64,000 bases of DNA from Paenalicyclobacillus macrosporangiidus (lineage in GTDB: Bacteria; Bacillota; Bacilli; Alicyclobacillales; Alicyclobacillaceae): NCBI RefSeq assembly GCF_900116805.1, contig NZ_FPBV01000003.1, forward strand, positions 124,001 through 188,000, given 5' to 3'. This document shows positions 60,314-64,000 of the stretch, piece by piece (positions within the stretch are counted from its first letter, which is position 1; each line of letters opens with the position of its first letter). Made by a program: the position numbers and the translations under genes. The notes below the pieces were generated by a model. The model searched no databases and was not told where the DNA came from. It saw nothing but the letters and a program-made list of their open reading frames with translations.

Positions 60314-61261
60314 TCACCGCACCACCGGCACCGCGAGGTCCTCGCAGCGCTCGCCCGGCTTGCTCATCACCACGCCCGGGCAGTACCGCTCTATCAATTC
60401 CTGCCCGATGCGCGCCCGGCGCACCCGCTCACGGCCCAGCTTCACCGCCAGGTCCTCCAGATGCCCGCCCGACGGGTAGATGTTCGGCGCGTTCCGCAAT
60501 CCGAACTTGATGTACACCGGGCTCGTCAGCGGAATCAGGTCCGGGATCTCGTAGTAACGCACAAACCCGCCCACGTCGTCCGGCACCTCGACGTAGATGT
60601 CCAGCGGCACCGTCGTCGCCGCCCGCACCGCCGCCAACTGGGCCAGGTTGAGATCGGTGCCCACGTTGATGGTGTCCGCCCCGTACCGCTCCAGGAGCAT
60701 CGCCGTCGCCGGGTTCGCCACGCCAATCATCACCGACACCTTGTACTTCATGTCGGCCGGGAGATCGCCCCGGCGGCGCATCTCGCCCAGCACCCACAGC
60801 AGGCCGTCGTCCGCCACCAGCACACTGCGGATGCCGAGCGCGTACGCCCGCTTGACCTCCTCCACCGACTGCACAATCTGTTCCGCACCGAGCGTCCGGC
60901 TCCTGACGATGCCCCCCGACTCCGATTTCGCCAGCGGGCTCAGGTGCCACCCCGCGCGCGGCCCGATGAAGAGGCTCACCTCAATGCCCGCCTCCGCGCC
61001 GAGCTTCGCCATCTCACGGATCTCCTCGTCGGTCATCAGGAGCACGCCGCTGCCCTGCGACACCCGGTGGATCCGCACATCGAGCCGCTCCGCCTCCTCC
61101 AGCACCGCCCGCAACACCTTGGGGCCTTCGCAGCTCGGGATCTCCACCCGCACCTGCGCCCCGTCCGCGAATCGTTTCGGGCTCGGGCCCAGGTCCACCC
61201 CGTCCCGATCCGGCAATCCCAACCGCTTCAACGCCGCCCTTGTCTCATCGTACATCGCCAT
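60314..61261 (-). CDS. TIM-barrel protein, peptidase U32-like
   Basis: A 315-aa protein predicted to be an alpha/beta barrel with IHRVSQGSGVLLMTDEEI, VSLFIGPRAGW, IRSVLVADDGLLWVLGEM, DTINVGTDLNLAQ and KFGLRNAPNIYPSGG. Similar proteins are usually filed with COG0826/U32 peptidases, but protease activity is doubtful for this kind. GGAGGAGGAG precedes the ATG. It sits 131 bases after the YjhG-type dehydratase gene, and such pairs suggest a sugar-acid role (inference). Confidence 0.7.
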   Translation of the reverse strand: MAMYDETRAALKRLGLPDRDGVDLGPSPKRFADGAQVRVEIPSCEGPKVLRAVLEEAERLDVRIHRVSQGSGVLLMTDEEIREMAKLGAEAGIEVSLFIGPRAGWHLSPLAKSESGGIVRSRTLGAEQIVQSVEEVKRAYALGIRSVLVADDGLLWVLGEMRRRGDLPADMKYKVSVMIGVANPATAMLLERYGADTINVGTDLNLAQLAAVRAATTVPLDIYVEVPDDVGGFVRYYEIPDLIPLTSPVYIKFGLRNAPNIYPSGGHLEDLAVKLGRERVRRARIGQELIERYCPGVVMSKPGERCEDLAVPVVR

Positions 61262-61392
61262 GCTCCTCCTCCTCGACGCCTTCGTATCGTGCAATCGTTC
61301 CCACTCGGAATCGTCGTGTCGATCACGCCCGCGGCCCGGACCTGTCACCGGACCTGTCCGATGCTCCAGCCCGAGCCGCCCCGCTGCTCCCC

Positions 61393-63588
61393 TCACGCCT
61401 TCGAGACGGCCGCCTCCGGCTGCCCTGCCTCGCCGACCTGCTCCGCGTACCAGACCGCCTCATCCCAGACCGCCTGGGGCACCACCCCGTGCGCCGCGTC
61501 CGTGCAGTGCGACAGACGATTGGAAGCCGCCACCTGGTGCTGCCGGTGCACCAGACGGCGCTTGCGCGCCGCCGCCAGGTCCTCACGATCCGCTCGCCAC
61601 CCGTCCCCGGCCGGGGCAACGCGGCCCGTCCGCAGAGCGGCGGGATCGAGCAGGTCGATGCGCTTGCGACGAAAGCCGAGCTGGACCACGTCGCCATCGC
61701 GCAAGTACAAGATGCCGCCGCCGTGCAGCGCCTCCGGCGTCACGTGGCCGATGGCCGCCCCGTACGTAACCCCCGAGTACCGCCCGTCGCTGAGCAGCAC
61801 CGTAAGCTTCTGCAGTTGCCGGTTCGCGTTGATGTGCTGCATCGGCGTGAACATCTCTGGCATACCGAACGCCTCCGGCCCCTGTCCGCCGACGATGACG
61901 GCCACCTTCAGCAGCCGCTCGGCAATCATCCGGTCAAACAGCGCGTCGTAGTCCCCGTCCGGCTCCCCCGGCCCGCCGTTGAGCCGGTAGATCTGGCGCA
62001 GCACCGCGTCGTCCACCAGGCGCGCCTCTCGCCAGCGGTCCGTCAGGTTCACGTCGAGCAGGTTGTGGTTCGCCTCCTCCTCGTTCTCGTAGTAGACGAC
62101 CACCGCGAGCTTCTCGTCGAACTCGTCCAACTGCTCCGTCGGCATGCCGCTGATTTTGACCACCGCCGACTCGAAGAAGTTGCTGCGCAGCACGTCCACG
62201 CCGCTGAAGGGCCGGCGCGGATTGGACAGAATGATGGGATTGTCCTTCACGTTGTCTGCCGCCAGGCCCTTCTTGTCGGCCAGCCGCTCCCGCCACGTCG
62301 TCCCCGTCACCGTCGGCGCATCGAGATCCATCGGGACGCCGTTTCGCACCAGTTCGTGCATCAACGTCTCCATGCCGCGCGAGTACCCCGCCGAGCACTG
62401 CAAGGCCAGTTGGAAGATGTCCCGCCCCTGCGTCAGGCTGTAATCGAACAGGTCCGGCACCGGGTGTTCCTGCAACGTCCGTTCGATGTCGTACACGCTG
62501 TACGGCACGCCGGCGTACACCATCGCCGCCACCAGGTGCATCATGAGGTTGGTCGATCCCCCGGCCGCACTGTGGAACCGGATGGCGTTGCGGATGTTCT
62601 TCTTCACCAGCTCCGACACGCTGAACTCCGGCTTATTCAAGAGGCCGATGTAATCCCGGACCACCTTGTCCACCTGCTCGTACGTCGGCGGCACCGTCAG
62701 CAACTCCACCTCCGGGTGCGCCAGCCCCAGCCCCGCCGTCATGTCGCGGGAGCTGTTGCCCGTCCCGTGGAAGGCGCAGATGCCGCCCTTGGGATCGCAC
62801 GTGTTCACCGCCAACACCTGCTCGTACCGCTTGTGCTGCTCGTGCGTGATGACCCCCTTGGCCACCGCCCGCACGAACACGCCCTGGAACGCTGTGTTGG
62901 ACGAGCACTGGAGGATGTACGACATCGCGTCGCGCAGGTCCATCGCGATGTCCTCATGTCCCATCTGCTCCGCGCGCTGAGCCACCTGCTCCAGTTCCGT
63001 CCGCAGTTTCTCCGGAATGGTCCCCCCGCGAAGCACGTGCACCGGGGCGAACGTGGCCCACACCGGCGCCTCACCGCGCAGCCGCCGCAGCACGTCCAGG
63101 TGGGCCAGCGCGCAGACCACCGCCAGCGGCTGCTTGTCGCAGCTCTGCACCACGAACGCGCCGTGGTAGCTCTGCGCCTCCAGGTGGTTGACCACCATCT
63201 GGGCGATGGCGTTGCGGCTCTGCAGCGAATAGCTCATCCCCATCGTGTTCTGCGCCGTCCCGTCGCACAACACCGGCGTCGCGCAGTAAAACGGCACCGC
63301 CCCGTGCTGCCAGAGCGACATCGCCGCCCGCAACACCGTCCACAGGTCCATCACGTGGGCCGGGTGATCCCACGACCCGCCGATGATGGCGATACGCGGC
63401 GCGTTGTGCTCCAGCCGGCTGAAGATCTCGTCCAACGTCCACGTCACCGGCAGATGCGCCACTTCGGCGCCCAAGATCTGCCGCGCCTTGTCCAAGAGCC
63501 CCGCCACCGTGATGGGCTCGTTGGCCTTCCCCTGCACATTCCACTGATACGGATTGACGGGGCTATCGATCCGCAATTGCTCGGACAC
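61393..63588 (-). CDS. IlvD/Edd family dehydratase, YjhG/YagF-like
   Basis: A 731-aa dehydratase with the YjhG/YagF (D-xylonate dehydratase-like) layout. Cysteines suited to an iron-sulfur cluster are Cys108 (VLCDGTAQNTMGMSYSL), Cys150 (QSCDKQP, where IlvD/Edd have CDKTxPG) and Cys271 (ICAFHGTGNSS); LLSDGRYSGVTYGAAIGHVTPEA closes the site. The GTG start has GGAAG 8 bases upstream. It would turn a sugar acid into a 2-keto-3-deoxy acid, the substrate type for the FAH-family enzyme at 44318. The C-terminal 80 residues are basic and less conserved-looking. A sigma-54 promoter lies about 230 bases upstream. Confidence 0.9.
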   Translation of the reverse strand: MSEQLRIDSPVNPYQWNVQGKANEPITVAGLLDKARQILGAEVAHLPVTWTLDEIFSRLEHNAPRIAIIGGSWDHPAHVMDLWTVLRAAMSLWQHGAVPFYCATPVLCDGTAQNTMGMSYSLQSRNAIAQMVVNHLEAQSYHGAFVVQSCDKQPLAVVCALAHLDVLRRLRGEAPVWATFAPVHVLRGGTIPEKLRTELEQVAQRAEQMGHEDIAMDLRDAMSYILQCSSNTAFQGVFVRAVAKGVITHEQHKRYEQVLAVNTCDPKGGICAFHGTGNSSRDMTAGLGLAHPEVELLTVPPTYEQVDKVVRDYIGLLNKPEFSVSELVKKNIRNAIRFHSAAGGSTNLMMHLVAAMVYAGVPYSVYDIERTLQEHPVPDLFDYSLTQGRDIFQLALQCSAGYSRGMETLMHELVRNGVPMDLDAPTVTGTTWRERLADKKGLAADNVKDNPIILSNPRRPFSGVDVLRSNFFESAVVKISGMPTEQLDEFDEKLAVVVYYENEEEANHNLLDVNLTDRWREARLVDDAVLRQIYRLNGGPGEPDGDYDALFDRMIAERLLKVAVIVGGQGPEAFGMPEMFTPMQHINANRQLQKLTVLLSDGRYSGVTYGAAIGHVTPEALHGGGILYLRDGDVVQLGFRRKRIDLLDPAALRTGRVAPAGDGWRADREDLAAARKRRLVHRQHQVAASNRLSHCTDAAHGVVPQAVWDEAVWYAEQVGEAGQPEAAVSKA

Positions 63589-63688
63589 GAAGGTCACTTC
63601 CTTGTCTGATGTACTCGTAACCGGGCCCGGGGGCGCCGGTCCGGACCGGAAGCCCAAGGCTCAACTGCGGAGGCGTGCCATCCCCCTG

Positions 63689-63703
63689 TTGCACGCGGTG
63701 CAA
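63689..63703. promoter_or_regulatory. Palindrome TTGCAC-GCG-GTGCAA in the dehydratase leader
   Basis: A perfect 6-bp inverted repeat with a three-base centre, 101 bases before the dehydratase start and downstream of the sigma-54 promoter. It resembles the palindrome at 33742, so it may bind the same activator or a repressor of this operon. Confidence 0.45.
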
Positions 63704-63820
63704 ATTGAAACGCCCCCGTCGATCCACCCCTCGGCGTCCCGGACACTCGCCGGTGGATGGCGGGCACCCTGGATCCGCGCTTTCACACGAACATCTGCAA
63801 GCGCCCATTCATGCAAATAA

Positions 63821-63836
63821 TGCAAAAATCATGCCA
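63821..63836 (-). promoter_or_regulatory. Sigma-54 promoter of the YjhG-like dehydratase operon
   Basis: On the minus strand TGGCATGATTTTTGCA has GG and GC ten bases apart, a T-rich spacer typical of strong sigma-54 promoters, and the same TGGCATG element as the promoter at 39912. The transcript would have a leader of about 220 bases. Confidence 0.75.
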
Positions 63837-64000
63837 TCACCGCAGTGCCCGGCATGATCCCACGCGCATGTAATATGTTAATAAATATAACATTATAAAC
63901 GAAGAAAGGACGCTTTTCGCGAACTGTCCATCAAGATATCATCTATACCTCACATACTTCTGTCACCATTTCTTTGGGATCAACGAAATATCCGGGATAT

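Larger units (their letters stand above)
63589..64000. other. Regulatory region of the dehydratase operon
   Basis: No gene is seen. GC content falls sharply beyond about 63800, with an AT-rich run containing ATGTTA/TAACAT complements near 63870-63890 and a TATAAT on the minus strand near 63892. The last bases form the palindrome ATATCC-G-GGATAT. The stretch carries the sigma-54 promoter and a leader palindrome, listed separately. Confidence 0.5.

Noticed and set aside
1-64000. CRISPR array, rRNA, tRNA, transposase or prophage genes
   Set aside because: No regularly spaced repeats, no conserved RNA gene sequences and no transposase, integrase or phage structural motifs were recognised on either strand.

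Overview
The window comes from a high-GC, Gram-positive, spore-former-type genome (Bacillota, Bacillales). Reasons seen in the sequence: strong AGGAGG-type ribosome binding sites, many GTG/TTG starts, a GlcT-type antiterminator with its RNA target, an HPr with both His15 and the regulatory Ser46, CcpA-like cre boxes, and a YutG-type phosphatidylglycerophosphatase. GC content, the EST2-like esterase and the gene types fit Alicyclobacillus/Kyrpidia-like bacteria best, but that placement is inference. No rRNA, tRNA, CRISPR array or intact mobile element was seen.

Left part (1-10200): a partial unknown gene, then tenA with an EamA transporter, then a scar where a CitA/DcuS-type sensor kinase and an ABC ATPase are both truncated around an AT-richer island (about 2926-3610). 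Next is a minus-strand lipid operon (acyl-CoA ligase, two hot-dog dehydratases, two short-chain dehydrogenases) and a PhzF-family gene. A 590-base stretch with almost no genes follows.

Sugar and acetate uptake (10200-25100): a complete minus-strand PTS operon (glcT, EIICB, a TIM-barrel protein, HPr, EI, EIIA, nagA) sits behind a good promoter and a GlcT-type RNA antiterminator/terminator. It should import and begin breaking down N-acetylglucosamine. Next to it, also on the minus strand, is an acetate island: SSS symporter, LytS-type sensor, LytTR regulator, a small membrane protein, acetyl-CoA synthetase and a SatP-type acetate channel, with a perfect cre box before the last three.

Centre (25300-45900) and right end (60300-64000): a sugar-acid or hydroxy-acid catabolic regulon. 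I find four near-perfect sigma-54 (-24/-12) promoters. They lie before (a) a Liv-type ABC transporter with a fused permease-ATPase, followed by an MFS carrier, an SDR and an esterase; (b) an SDR / LarA-like / FAH / zinc dehydrogenase operon; (c) a plus-strand operon of split altronate/galactarate-type dehydratase subunits, followed by a semialdehyde dehydrogenase and a second FAH-family enzyme; and (d) a YjhG-type dehydratase operon about 24 kb away. One PrpR-type sigma-54 activator gene sits in the middle, and promoter (b) is embedded in its last codons. Together the enzymes suggest an oxidative (Weimberg-like) route from a sugar acid to 2-oxoglutarate. The substrate is not determined by the sequence.

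Right part (45300-60300): a DinB-like gene, an iron alcohol dehydrogenase, an orphan D12-class adenine methylase, DoxX, a very large STAND/SARP-type regulator beside a tannase-like esterase, an Xre/membrane-protein pair with a clear palindromic operator, lipoate ligase with a Cof phosphatase, a TPR membrane protein, a FetAB-like exporter, PgpA and a nitronate monooxygenase.
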